Assembly: GCA_021772025.1 (NCBI GenBank)
Contig: JAETNT010000034.1
Coordinates: 1 to 42,800 of the forward strand
Reading direction: 5' to 3'
From: Enterocloster bolteae
Lineage (GTDB): Bacteria > Bacillota > Clostridia > Lachnospirales > Lachnospiraceae
Length of the DNA: 42,800 bases
Every line of letters starts with the position of its first letter. Position 1 is the first letter of the stretch. The notes under the pieces are model-generated. The model was not told the origin of the DNA. It did not search any database and worked only from the letters and a program-made list of their open reading frames with translations. Positions 1 to 9,566 of this stretch are shown in pieces. Both the position numbers and the translations under genes were made by a program.

Positions 1-1
1 G

Positions 2-934
2 GTTCATGGCGTCATATGCATAACGGACTTGTTTTCCCGTCACATCTAACATGCTGGTGACATTGCGGTTTTTGTCATAGCTATACTGCAACAGTGTTTT
101 TCCTGAAGATGCTTTACGTTTTAATAACCCGTTTTGGGTATACTCATAACAGTATGTGATTCCCCCGCCGGCCGCCTCCTTCAGGGTTCCATCCGGGTAA
201 TACACATACTGATTCACCACAGGATTCCTGCCCTTTTTGTCCTCCGCACGCTGATAGGTAAGGCGGTTGTCCATATTGTAGAGAGTCCGCTCCACATTCC
301 CGTTACGGTCTACATGCGTTTCCGTCCGTCCTTCTTCATCACAGTAAAAGTATTCGGTATTCCCTTCTTGATCAGTAATTTCACATACCTGTCCCAGGTT
401 ATTATAGCAATAGGTAATCGTCCCTCCATTAGCGTCCGTGGTACCGGTAATATTACCGGCATAATCGTAAGTATATCGTTCCACGCCTCCTTCTGGTGTA
501 TGCACCTCTGTAATTCTTCCCCATGCATCCAACACAAAGCTGGTTTGGTTCTGGTTTCCATCCTCGACTCCCGTGATATTACCCTGGGCATCATAGGTAA
601 GTTTTTGGGCGGCTTTCCTTTCTGCTGCCTTTTCCTGCCCGGAATAGACTGCAACCGGGTTACCGGCCAGGTTATAATCATATTCTGTATAGATCCGGTT
701 TCCTTCCAGTATAGTTTTCAAGTTTCCCGCCTGGTCATAGGAATAAGACCGTAAAACGTTTTCGTCCGATCCTATGATTTCTGTCACATGGCCATCCGAA
801 TCATAACAGTATTGAATACCGTCCCCGTCATCCTCCACGCTGTCATACTGTTCCGGACGCACTACTTTCACTATCCTATCATTCCTGTCGTAGAACAGAC
901 GAGTAGTTGCTCCTGCTTCATCTGTCAGATGGGT
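2..934 (-). pseudogene. RHS-repeat continuation, frame-shifted from the upstream VgrG-RHS gene, cut by window edge
   Basis: Read on the minus strand, this frame is open from 934 down to the window edge (about 311 codons) and is packed with RHS/YD repeats such as YDYNLAGN, YDAQGN, YDYAGN and YCYEYTQNG. It is the direct continuation of the RHS region of the gene ending at 918, but sits one base out of frame with it. No convincing ribosome binding site or start codon begins the fragment, so independent translation is not supported. Removing one base from the CCC run (GGG at 931-933 on the plus strand) would join the two into one long RHS protein running past the window. It could be a real disruption, a phase-variable site or a sequencing or assembly error. 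The toxin tip expected at the C-terminus lies outside the window. Confidence 0.75.
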
Positions 935-3900
935 CAGTCTTCACCCCCTGTATGCTCTCATCCAGACGTTCCATCAGGTTTCCGTTTCCATCATATTCAT
1001 AACGGTATATCCGATGGATTCCCGTTTCCTTGTCCCGCTCCTCTTCCTGTATCACCCGGTCTACCGCATCATAATATTTCTCCCGCTCATATCCTTTCGG
1101 GCTGATGCTGCGGATGCAGTTTCCATTCTTATCATATTCATAACGCGTGGCCGCCCAGACTGTGCTCCGCTTACCTCCAGGTTTTAAGAAGCGCTCCTCA
1201 ATTCCCTCTGATTTTTCAATCAGGTTTCCGGCTGCATCGTACTTATACCGGACAATGCGCTCTACCTCCGGACTGATGCGGAATCGTTCACTTGTCTTGT
1301 GGTTGAGGCAATCATAACTATAAATTGCTTTGGCGCCGCCCTGATCATTTACACTTGTAAGCCGGTTCAATGCATCATATGTAAACATCAGTTCATGATA
1401 ATGCCTGGCATATTCTCCGGCTCTTACCTTATCAAGTCCACGTTTTTCCAGAATCTTGTTGGCTTCCGAATCATATTCATAAACAGTAACGCTGTACCAG
1501 CTTTCCCTCCCATCGGTCTCCAGCGGTTTCCAGGTAGCTGTCCTATTCCCTGCATAGTCGTAAATATGGAATGTCTCGTTTCCTGCCCCATCGGTCTGTT
1601 TGATTAAATCTCCCGAGGAATCATAACAAAATGTATTACGTATTCTGCCATCCTCGCCTATCATCTTAATCAAACGGTTCATGCTGTCATATTCATAAAT
1701 TAAGCCAGGTCCATCATCCCGTTCCAGATCATAGTACTCCGGCCGGATTTTTTTAATCAGATTTCCGTTCCCATCATAGAAGCAACGTTCCGCAGAACCA
1801 TCCGGATAAATCGTCCGAATCTTCAATCCGTCTGTATTGTAATCATAGCGGGTTTCGTAACCTTCAGGGGATATCTCACATAATATATTACCTGCCAGAT
1901 TCCGCTCTTTTTTCCATATGTGACCCAATGGGTCTCTTGTTTCAACCAGCCGGTCAAAGAAATCATATCTGTACATCCAAGCTTTTCCGTCCGCTCCCTG
2001 GTTAGGCGGAAACAGTGCTGTCAGGTTTCCCATTTTGTCATAAACCTGCCTGAGCTCATTCCCATTTCCGTCCTGAATATAGCACGGATAATTCTGGCTG
2101 TTATAGCGGAATTCTGCTGTACCGTAATCTGTTGTAATCTTGGTTCTACGCCCGGCAAGGTCATACTCATAGTAGGTATGCTGATTTAAAGCATCTATCA
2201 CCTGTGACGGTTCCAGTTGTATATGCCCGTGTTTATCCTGATACTCAAACTTTGTTGTATTCCCCAGGCTGTCCGTCTGGCTGATAATTCTGCCGTATCT
2301 GTCCCTGTTGTATGATGTTTTTTTCCATACTGTGTCTTTTAGCTTAATGGCTTCTTCAATAAGGAAACCAGATTCATTATAGCGATACCAAAGGGTTTCG
2401 CCCGTGTTAGCCTTTTTAGAAAGCTGATTCCCCTTTTCATCGTATTCATAAATCCATTTCTGACCGGAAGGCAGTTCTTCTTCCAGGAGCAGTCCGGTAA
2501 CGCTGTAGTTACGTTTGGTTACATTACCATTTCTATCCTTCTCGTAGGCATGGTTTGTCCACTGGTCATATCCCACCTCCTCGACAGTGCCATCATCGTA
2601 AAATGTATGGGTCACTAGAAAATCCTTATTATAGCGGTAACGCTCTGTCCTGCCAAGCGCCTCGATACACACTGTATTTTCCCGTTTTTCAGTGTCATAA
2701 GATATACTGCTCTTCGTACCATCAAGGTAATGCTGTACTATTACACGCCCTTTATCATCGTATTCATTTGTTACATACGCATGACCATTCTGGTCAATGA
2801 CTTGGGCGATATTATATGCATTATCATAATGATATGTGGTGACACCTTCGTCCACATGGCACACGGCCTTTAAACAGTCATCCTCATATCGATAACGTAT
2901 GGTTCTTCCCAGTTCATCCCTGATTTCCACAATCCGATTATTCTCGTATTGAAAATTCAGTTCATAACCGGTTGATGTGATTACCTTATCTATCCGGCTT
3001 TCCTCATACTGGATTTTCAGGTTTCCGTCTCCTTTGCCATGGATGGCTACAAGACGCCCCATATCATCATAAGCATACCATTTTTGCTCGGGAATGTAAA
3101 TCAACGCATAGCCATCCTTTTCCACCTTTTTAAGCTGGTATCTGGCATCGCCCTCTCTCTGATTTATCCATTCATCTTCTACCCTGCGGAACCGCTCCAT
3201 ATGGCCATCCATGCACATTGCACTAATCAGTCCTTCTTCCTCCCTGAAGAATAATCTGGACTCCAACCCTAACATCCAGTTTTTTCCCAAACCGCCATGG
3301 CATGGCAGGACTGAATTATATATACGCTGGAGTTTAAAACCGTTCTCTATTAAATCAGGCAGCACCAAATCAGTAGCAGTGAGGAAAAATGCTCCTGTGG
3401 CCATATTAACAGGGTCAATGGAAGCAACCAGGTTGGTAGATAATGCCATAATTAACGACTGCTGCCACACGAATTTTTGTCCAGTAATATTACTTAATGC
3501 CCAATCTGTAAAAACATCAATGCCTGTTTCTCCACCAATAATAAGGGCAGGTGCAAATTTACCGGCAGCGTTCACCACCGACTGTAACCCCAACATTTTT
3601 CCTGCTGCTACAAATCCCAAGCCCATCGCATACCCAGCGCCAGCTGTTGCTGCCGCCATGATACCAGCAGAACAATATTCTCCGAAGCTGCTATCAATAT
3701 AACCATCGGTAAGGTCTTTCATCAGCATTGTTGTCGTTGACATTCCTGCAGCCATGCCCATCTGCACACCACATTTAACCAGATGGCTTGCTGCTTTCAG
3801 TGATGGCCCTGCAAACATTGCCAAAAGCCCGGAAGCTCCCAGCATAATGCTGCCATACATTACCATATCATAGGTTTCTTGATTCCCGCCACAAATTCCA

Positions 3901-5711
3901 TCCCGTATCCAGTTGTCGGACTTTGAGAAGTCTCCTGAACTCATTTTATTTAAATCCTGCGCACCCTCAACAACTTGTGCGGCACCGCAGAAAGATGCAA
4001 CGGTTCCACCAACTGCGGCAAATGCGGCAGGGGCCGCAAAGCCACCAGTAAGGGCAGTAATGCCAATAGCGCCAATGATTGCTCCGCCAATCCAAAGTGC
4101 AGCGCCGACATTGATTTTTCCCGAGGATTCTTTTTCTTTAACTTCAAATACTTCCGCATTATGAGCATCTCTTTGCGCTTTATCCTCTGCTTTCAGTGCC
4201 TCATCAGAATATTGTATTCCTGGTGGATTTCTTTGCTCTGCCTCATATGACAACACGGTAGGGGCCGCCAACATAACATCTCCCTGTGACAACGCAATAC
4301 CCCTGTCTTCAAAAAAAGCCACTTCTTCGCCACTGGTATTAAGAAGCCCTACAAGCAGAAATTGCCCCTTTGTCTCTATGGATAATTCCTTCGCTATAAC
4401 CTCTGTTTCTCCCTCACCAGCCAGCACATTGCCTTCCCCTATGCTTAACTTTAAACCAACACCTAATGATATATTAGCTGCATTCATATTTAAGCTGCCA
4501 TCTTTAGCCAGAGTGAACTTAGATGCCTGTCCTTCGTCAGAAACAAAGGTAATCCCGCTATCCGTAAACTGCATGGCTTTTCCGTCTACAGTAGAAAATG
4601 ATTTATCCCCTACAGCCCCTTTTGCCGAAACAGCATTTGCTCCTCCCTCCATGCGCATAGCATGTACAGCAATTCCCGAAGTTTCATCCCAATTCTGAAA
4701 GTAAATATGTACCAGACTACCTTCCTCTGGCATACAATACCAGCTTGTTGTTTCTATTGCATATGTATAATATACGAGATTTCCCGGCTGATATGTTGGG
4801 TCTATTGAAAAATGAACACGCAAACAGTTTCCATTTCTCTCTTTTATTATTGCTGGAAGACTTAGCCCTGATATCTTTCTATTACCATAGAAAAATGACT
4901 TTACGCCCTCAGACCGTCTCAGATTGCAAGTATACCAAATTTCTGCACCTACTGTCTCCATTGTAATTTGCGTAATCTGACATGGCACTTGGTTCCATAT
5001 AACCTGTTCCCCCAAACAATACGGTTCCCTACTTGTCACTTCCCATTCCAAATTATCCTGCAAAATTATTTCGCTAGCATTTTCGGTATAGGACTGAAAA
5101 CGCTCCATCTGCTGAGCAATCGTGTAAACATCTCCAGATACACATTTTCCATTATTAATATCTGGCAAACCAAAATAGAATCGTCCCCCCTCGCTTGATG
5201 GTTCCACCATCAAGAACGTCCCAAAATGTGAAGCTAATCTGCACAGAAACTCCCAGTCTGTTTCATCATATTGAAGTATTAAACCAGGAATTTTTATATT
5301 TGTATCAACTTTAGCTAGCCAGTCTGCCCCAGGATATGTCGCTAATACTCGGCTGATAATATCTCCATATGTATAATCCAGATTTTGAAAACTGCGTTTT
5401 TTTCTGATGACATCCCATTTTTGTGTTTTCGATGCGGCAGTCAATAAAATCATTAATTGACCTTTTTCATAATAGCAGGATACGTCTTCAATACAGCCAA
5501 TAAAAAAAGGTTGTACACAATCAAGAAATCCTGCCTTTACCTGCGCATTTTCTATTAGCAGGTTGATTACGTCCTCCTGTGTTTCATCAGAAATAACAGC
5601 CTCTATCCTCAAATACGAATGGCTGTTCATCTCTTCTCTCATTTTTACATCTGTAATCTGTACTATCTCATACGGCAGTTCCAGCCAAATAGTCTGGTAA
5701 ACATTCTTCAC
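918..5711 (-). CDS. VgrG-like spike fused to RHS-repeat shell (polymorphic toxin carrier), frame-shifted at 3' end
   Basis: About 1597 aa. Residues 1-490 resemble VgrG/phage gpD-gp5 spike proteins and share motifs with the 476-aa VgrG-like gene at 8104 (the ETDWEFL segment near 153 and SWYCMPEEG near 326). Residues 530-755 form a long hydrophobic, Ala/Gly-rich stretch with several possible membrane segments. A DUF6531-like RHS entry module follows (DPVNMATGAFF near 769), then dozens of YD repeats to the end. Members of this family deliver C-terminal toxins through contractile injection systems; the RHS shell encloses the toxin. The start is a GTG at 5711, 8 bases after AAAGGAGG; the in-frame GTG at 5720 overlaps that site. 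The gene stops at TGA 918-920, while RHS coding continues in another frame. Delivery role is inferred from family and neighbours. Confidence 0.88.
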   Translation of the reverse strand: MKNVYQTIWLELPYEIVQITDVKMREEMNSHSYLRIEAVISDETQEDVINLLIENAQVKAGFLDCVQPFFIGCIEDVSCYYEKGQLMILLTAASKTQKWDVIRKKRSFQNLDYTYGDIISRVLATYPGADWLAKVDTNIKIPGLILQYDETDWEFLCRLASHFGTFLMVEPSSEGGRFYFGLPDINNGKCVSGDVYTIAQQMERFQSYTENASEIILQDNLEWEVTSREPYCLGEQVIWNQVPCQITQITMETVGAEIWYTCNLRRSEGVKSFFYGNRKISGLSLPAIIKERNGNCLRVHFSIDPTYQPGNLVYYTYAIETTSWYCMPEEGSLVHIYFQNWDETSGIAVHAMRMEGGANAVSAKGAVGDKSFSTVDGKAMQFTDSGITFVSDEGQASKFTLAKDGSLNMNAANISLGVGLKLSIGEGNVLAGEGETEVIAKELSIETKGQFLLVGLLNTSGEEVAFFEDRGIALSQGDVMLAAPTVLSYEAEQRNPPGIQYSDEALKAEDKAQRDAHNAEVFEVKEKESSGKINVGAALWIGGAIIGAIGITALTGGFAAPAAFAAVGGTVASFCGAAQVVEGAQDLNKMSSGDFSKSDNWIRDGICGGNQETYDMVMYGSIMLGASGLLAMFAGPSLKAASHLVKCGVQMGMAAGMSTTTMLMKDLTDGYIDSSFGEYCSAGIMAAATAGAGYAMGLGFVAAGKMLGLQSVVNAAGKFAPALIIGGETGIDVFTDWALSNITGQKFVWQQSLIMALSTNLVASIDPVNMATGAFFLTATDLVLPDLIENGFKLQRIYNSVLPCHGGLGKNWMLGLESRLFFREEEGLISAMCMDGHMERFRRVEDEWINQREGDARYQLKKVEKDGYALIYIPEQKWYAYDDMGRLVAIHGKGDGNLKIQYEESRIDKVITSTGYELNFQYENNRIVEIRDELGRTIRYRYEDDCLKAVCHVDEGVTTYHYDNAYNIAQVIDQNGHAYVTNEYDDKGRVIVQHYLDGTKSSISYDTEKRENTVCIEALGRTERYRYNKDFLVTHTFYDDGTVEEVGYDQWTNHAYEKDRNGNVTKRNYSVTGLLLEEELPSGQKWIYEYDEKGNQLSKKANTGETLWYRYNESGFLIEEAIKLKDTVWKKTSYNRDRYGRIISQTDSLGNTTKFEYQDKHGHIQLEPSQVIDALNQHTYYEYDLAGRRTKITTDYGTAEFRYNSQNYPCYIQDGNGNELRQVYDKMGNLTALFPPNQGADGKAWMYRYDFFDRLVETRDPLGHIWKKERNLAGNILCEISPEGYETRYDYNTDGLKIRTIYPDGSAERCFYDGNGNLIKKIRPEYYDLERDDGPGLIYEYDSMNRLIKMIGEDGRIRNTFCYDSSGDLIKQTDGAGNETFHIYDYAGNRTATWKPLETDGRESWYSVTVYEYDSEANKILEKRGLDKVRAGEYARHYHELMFTYDALNRLTSVNDQGGAKAIYSYDCLNHKTSERFRISPEVERIVRYKYDAAGNLIEKSEGIEERFLKPGGKRSTVWAATRYEYDKNGNCIRSISPKGYEREKYYDAVDRVIQEEERDKETGIHRIYRYEYDGNGNLMERLDESIQGVKTDPSDR

Positions 5712-5725
5712 TCTGTACACCTCCT

Positions 5726-6544
5726 TTATCCGTCCTGTCCATTATCTATAATCCGGATAATCCCTCCGTACTCACAAACAAGTATTCCTGTCTGGATAAG
5801 CGATTTTTTTTCCTCAACCAAGGTTTTTTCTGCCCCTTCCGTCCATTGTTCAACAAATAATGGTGTACACTCACAAATACATGCAGCCTTTAGTTCCTCG
5901 CTGACAGATTCCACTTCTTTCGGTTTCACAAAAAAAGATTTAACTTTCCCCCAGAATGTTTTAGGCTTGCTCTCATTATATTGGTTTGCAGCATTGATGG
6001 CCTCCTGCTCCATATTAGGATTCTCTGTACTAAAACAGTTGCCAAAACACTTAACATTTGTTAAGGGCTCATAATCATCAATTATCATCTGGGGCTTGTC
6101 TTTCAGTAAAACACCATGATCCAACGGAACAACAAGCCTGGCCTCCCTGGACCCCATGGAACACATTATTTTTGCTCCATGCACTACATAGCATGGACTA
6201 TGTGCCGCAGCTTCCTCCGCCACTTGGCATGTAATTGCCATTGCTAATGCGACATCAGAATTAGCCCTTTGAGAATTACTTATCCGGCTATCATAAGTTT
6301 GTTGAAATTTATTAGCAGCATCCTCTTGTTTTTTGGGTAATTGAGATTCTTTTGACTCATCCGTCTCTTCATCTTTTTTTTCATCTTCAGAGCCAAAAAT
6401 TGCCTCCAGCGCTTTTTTTTGTTCGCTTTCGTCCAGCTTTTCAATCTCCTGTGCCTCATCCAGAAAATTGCGAAGATCCTCCTTCCCATCTTCAACTATG
6501 GTAATTTCTTTACCATCAATTGTTCCCTTCTTAATATCAGCCAT
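5726..6544 (-). CDS. DUF4280 PAAR-like spike-tip protein
   Basis: 272 aa. The central part (roughly residues 115-265) has the DUF4280 pattern: VVHGAKIMCSMGSREARLVV, then FGNCFSTENPN, then CICECTPLF and a final EYGGIIRIIDNGQ. DUF4280 proteins are PAAR-like caps that sit on the VgrG spike and connect it to effectors. The N-terminal 90 residues are acidic and charged, probably a flexible adaptor. The start at 6544 is chosen because AGGAGG lies 7 bases upstream, and the ATG overlaps the TAA of the preceding gene (TAATG), which suggests translational coupling. The ATG 6 bases earlier is too close to the ribosome binding site. It lies immediately before the VgrG-RHS gene, fitting a spike-tip and cargo pair. 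Confidence 0.85.
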   Translation of the reverse strand: MADIKKGTIDGKEITIVEDGKEDLRNFLDEAQEIEKLDESEQKKALEAIFGSEDEKKDEETDESKESQLPKKQEDAANKFQQTYDSRISNSQRANSDVALAMAITCQVAEEAAAHSPCYVVHGAKIMCSMGSREARLVVPLDHGVLLKDKPQMIIDDYEPLTNVKCFGNCFSTENPNMEQEAINAANQYNESKPKTFWGKVKSFFVKPKEVESVSEELKAACICECTPLFVEQWTEGAEKTLVEEKKSLIQTGILVCEYGGIIRIIDNGQDG

Positions 6545-7071
6545 TACCATTCCTCCTGACATAGCTCAACGGGATGAAACGAGATACCATCAAAATCCCT
6601 CCGCATAATACTCTCCGCCACATCCACATGGACTAATATTTTAGGTGTCATAATTCCTTTCACCTTAAAAATTCTCCTGGTTCCAATGCGTTTGCGGTTT
6701 AGTACAATGCGTTTATTCCAGCCATTCGGATAATATTCCGTTTTTTCATCAAGACACTCTATTTTTTCTGTAAGCAGAAGCCAGTACATTTTCTGTTTTT
6801 GTTCTTCAACCTGGTTTAATGCCACCCTACGGTAAAACACATCAGAGTCGTATGGTTCTAATAACACTTTCAGGCGGTCAGAAACCATAAAAACAGGTGT
6901 TTCAATCACATCTGGGTAAACGCTGTCACAATTTCCTTTCATAAACAGTACTGAAATATCCTGTATCTGCGATAATTCATTATCTTCAAATTCATATGCA
7001 ACGTTACTCTCTATATCCTTAAACCTTATGCGGTTTTGAATCCTCTTATCTTCCTCCATTATGAAATACAT
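6544..7071 (-). CDS. Imm11/DUF1629-like protein, possible immunity or cargo accessory factor
   Basis: 175 aa, no signal peptide or membrane segment. The middle and C-terminus (VSDRLKVLLEP, MYWLLLTEKIECLDEK, RIGTRRIFKVKG, and the closing FDGISFHPVEL) resemble the Imm11/DUF1629 family, whose members often sit beside polymorphic toxins as immunity proteins. Resemblance is judged by eye. The start is placed at ATG 7071 with GAGGAGG 6 bases upstream. The gene overlaps the end of the pentapeptide gene and touches the start of the DUF4280 gene, so the three form a tight cassette. Because it is embedded upstream of the spike tip rather than after the toxin, it could instead be a structural or loading factor. 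Confidence 0.6.
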   Translation of the reverse strand: MYFIMEEDKRIQNRIRFKDIESNVAYEFEDNELSQIQDISVLFMKGNCDSVYPDVIETPVFMVSDRLKVLLEPYDSDVFYRRVALNQVEEQKQKMYWLLLTEKIECLDEKTEYYPNGWNKRIVLNRKRIGTRRIFKVKGIMTPKILVHVDVAESIMRRDFDGISFHPVELCQEEW

Positions 7072-8089
7072 AAGGTTCCTCCTCTACTCTGAGCTGCTGG
7101 AGCTGATTCGCATTTAATCCGGCAATGGAAATCCATTCTCTGTTAAAAAGAACGTTTTCCATTGAACTGCCAGTAAAGTCGACCTCCTGCATTTGTGCAC
7201 CAGTAAAATCAGATCCATCCAGTTTACACTGTATAAATCTTACATTCTTTAATACGGTTTTCCTAAAATCACACTGAGATAAATCACAATTTGAAAAGAC
7301 AACATGTTCAAATTCTGTCTGCCGAAATGCCGCACCATAAATCAGGCAGTATTCCCAGACTCCATCTTTTAACCGGCAGCTACGCATATTTAGGAACATA
7401 AAATTTTTCGTGCGAAATAAAAATCCACTCAAATATGTTGTATCCCATCCTTGGTATATATATTGGAAGTTCCATTCTTTAAGTTCATTTTCTTTGTTCT
7501 TACTAATAAACTGTTCCTGTGTCTTCTTCTGTCTGTTAATCAGAAATACCGTCTCACTATGTTCCCGGTGCTCTCCCCACTTTACAACCAGCCTTGAACT
7601 TTCTGGCAATGACCTAACGCCATCCCATTCATCAAAATCGCGAAAATAATGCCGCAATTCTCCACAGATACCTTTGAAAAATCCCATCACCATCTTCACA
7701 AGAAGTTTATCAACAGAATAAAGTTGGATTACTCCATGATAATATCCAGCAGCATCATACAGCTTCTTTTTCAATGCCTGAACCCCGTCAAACAGATCAT
7801 TCACATCAAATAATTCCACATACATATCGGAATCCAGAAAATATGATTCATCATGCACTGATATCATGATGCGATATATACCCTGCCCGATTAAACATTG
7901 TAATAGTGATATCTGAAAATATGTTACCGGTCTCTTTACCTTTTTACAGATTTGTATAATATGCTCCCGAAGCTGTCTCTCAAAATCATTTTTAATTAAT
8001 ATATATTGTCTGGTTAATTCCTGCTTTCCGGCTTCCAGGCATCCAGCAATTTCGCTTTGATACTTTAAAAGGGCCTCATCTCGTTCCAT
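7046..8089 (-). CDS. Pentapeptide-repeat protein with unknown N-terminal region
   Basis: 347 aa. Residues about 235-310 carry repeats of the A(D/N)LXX type, such as CDLSQCDF, CKLDGSDFTGAQM and VDFTGSSM, which form a right-handed beta-helix in this family. The N-terminal 220 residues are not recognised. They have a helical, charged start and a hydrophobic patch around YFQISLLQCLIGQGIYRIMIS. The start has a GGGAGG site 5 bases upstream. Pentapeptide proteins are often found next to DUF4280 and VgrG genes, where they may be effectors or loading adaptors; which applies here is unknown. The gene overlaps the next one by 26 bases. Confidence 0.8.
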   Translation of the reverse strand: MERDEALLKYQSEIAGCLEAGKQELTRQYILIKNDFERQLREHIIQICKKVKRPVTYFQISLLQCLIGQGIYRIMISVHDESYFLDSDMYVELFDVNDLFDGVQALKKKLYDAAGYYHGVIQLYSVDKLLVKMVMGFFKGICGELRHYFRDFDEWDGVRSLPESSRLVVKWGEHREHSETVFLINRQKKTQEQFISKNKENELKEWNFQYIYQGWDTTYLSGFLFRTKNFMFLNMRSCRLKDGVWEYCLIYGAAFRQTEFEHVVFSNCDLSQCDFRKTVLKNVRFIQCKLDGSDFTGAQMQEVDFTGSSMENVLFNREWISIAGLNANQLQQLRVEEEPYVFHNGGR

Positions 8090-8103
8090 ATTTCCCTCCC
8101 TGT

Positions 8104-9534
8104 CTAATTGCTGTATATCTTTGTACCTTCTATTTTGATATTCCCCTCTTTATCCAAGGCAATGCTGGCTCCACCTCCATTTTTTAATTTAACACTTTCC
8201 TGTGCACCTAACAGCAGCTCGGTTCCCGCACTTATTACTATGGCTTCAGTTGCAGTAACATTTACGTTTTGGCTTCCAAACACTTCCAATTCTCCTGAAT
8301 TTTTCATATAGATTGTTGCCTGCCCACTTCCTGAATTAATGATGATACCATCCTCCGCAAACTGTATTACCTGATCGCTTTTAGTTTTTAGGAACTTCAC
8401 ATTAGGATTGCCCATAGGGTCTTTACTGTCTCCCGCTGCTGGCTGATGACCACTGACCGCGCTGACCGCATATGCATCCGATTCTTGATTCGTTGGAAAA
8501 TAAACCCTCACCTGGTCTCCTTTTTCCGGCATACAGTACCATCCACTCCCATCTGGTGATGCAGACATTGTAGAGTAAGGAAACCAGTATGCCGCTCTGC
8601 CTGCCTCGTCAATTTCCAAATCCACCATTACTTTATCCCTGGCAACACCCGAAACTTTTCCTGTAATGGAAGCGCCAACTATTTCTGCATTATACTGCTC
8701 CAACCCTTTTAACCCCTCTTTTCGCTTGAGGCAGTAGGTATTATTTAGAATCCCGTCACCCAAGACATGTTCAGCAGACTCTACTACAAGACATTTTCCG
8801 ACAAGATCAATATAATCCCCCACCTGAAAAATCCTATAGTCCTGCAACTGAAATACCGTAAAATCAATTTCTGTAACCTCTGGCCACTGATTCTCTTTTA
8901 TCTGCATATACTGGTTCACCGATTTTGTCACGGTATAATGATACGGGTCAGATGCATAAACCTCTGCAGGCTCAGAGATTCCTACATAGAATGCAATTTT
9001 GTCCGTTATAACATCGGGAATAAGCCCTGCTCCGTAATGTGTTACTAACCTTTTAAGAAATTCCCAATCCGTTTCCCGATATTGAATCATTAATCTATCT
9101 ATAGGCTCATCTGGTATATTTATAATGCAGTCACTATTCGTGTACACTGCCATAACCTCACGAATAAGCTGATGCACTGTCATTCCTGTGTCCTGAAAAG
9201 AACGATAACGCTTTGCAATATCCATAACATATGTATTGCTTTTAGCGTATACTTCCATGTAAAACACATTCCCCTGACGGCTTACCTGAATATTAGTAAC
9301 TGCTCCCCGAAATAAAACTTCCGGTTCTCCTCCTTCCTGTATGTATCCTATCGTTAGAGGAGTAGATGCCGTTGTAATATAGACATATTCCTCCGCATAC
9401 TCTTCAGGAATTACTGCTAACAGATATATTTGTGCATGGTCATTAACACCTTTCATCATCTTAAGTGATAAAATATGTTCTGTTTCATAAGTACTGATTA
9501 TTAAGTTTTCATATGTGACCGCTCGTCCTTCCAT
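8104..9534 (-). CDS. VgrG-like / phage baseplate spike protein
   Basis: 476 aa. The protein has the phage late-control gpD / VgrG arrangement: an N-terminal gp27-like ring domain (about 1-330), an OB-fold gp5-like domain (VSGVARDKVMVDLEI, GWYCMPEKGDQVRVYFP), then a short beta-helical C-terminus with repeating NVNVTATEAIVI and ELLLGAQES type strands. It lacks a toxin extension, unlike the RHS-fused paralogue at 918-5711. It is probably the core spike on which the DUF4280 tip sits. The start is the ATG at 9534 with GGAGG 5 bases upstream; the earlier TTG at 9546 overlaps the ribosome binding site and is rejected. Confidence 0.85.
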   Translation of the reverse strand: MEGRAVTYENLIISTYETEHILSLKMMKGVNDHAQIYLLAVIPEEYAEEYVYITTASTPLTIGYIQEGGEPEVLFRGAVTNIQVSRQGNVFYMEVYAKSNTYVMDIAKRYRSFQDTGMTVHQLIREVMAVYTNSDCIINIPDEPIDRLMIQYRETDWEFLKRLVTHYGAGLIPDVITDKIAFYVGISEPAEVYASDPYHYTVTKSVNQYMQIKENQWPEVTEIDFTVFQLQDYRIFQVGDYIDLVGKCLVVESAEHVLGDGILNNTYCLKRKEGLKGLEQYNAEIVGASITGKVSGVARDKVMVDLEIDEAGRAAYWFPYSTMSASPDGSGWYCMPEKGDQVRVYFPTNQESDAYAVSAVSGHQPAAGDSKDPMGNPNVKFLKTKSDQVIQFAEDGIIINSGSGQATIYMKNSGELEVFGSQNVNVTATEAIVISAGTELLLGAQESVKLKNGGGASIALDKEGNIKIEGTKIYSN

Positions 9535-9566
9535 ATTGACCTCCAACTATTGAACTAACAACTTCC

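Noticed and set aside
310..681. 123-aa minus-strand ORF at the window start
   Set aside because: It is an out-of-frame shadow of the RHS continuation, which is open in another frame and full of YD repeats.
900..936. Programmed ribosomal frameshift to rejoin the RHS frames
   Set aside because: No slippery heptamer is present, and the needed +1 shift at AGA-TGA would leave the tRNA poorly paired. A simple one-base indel fits better.
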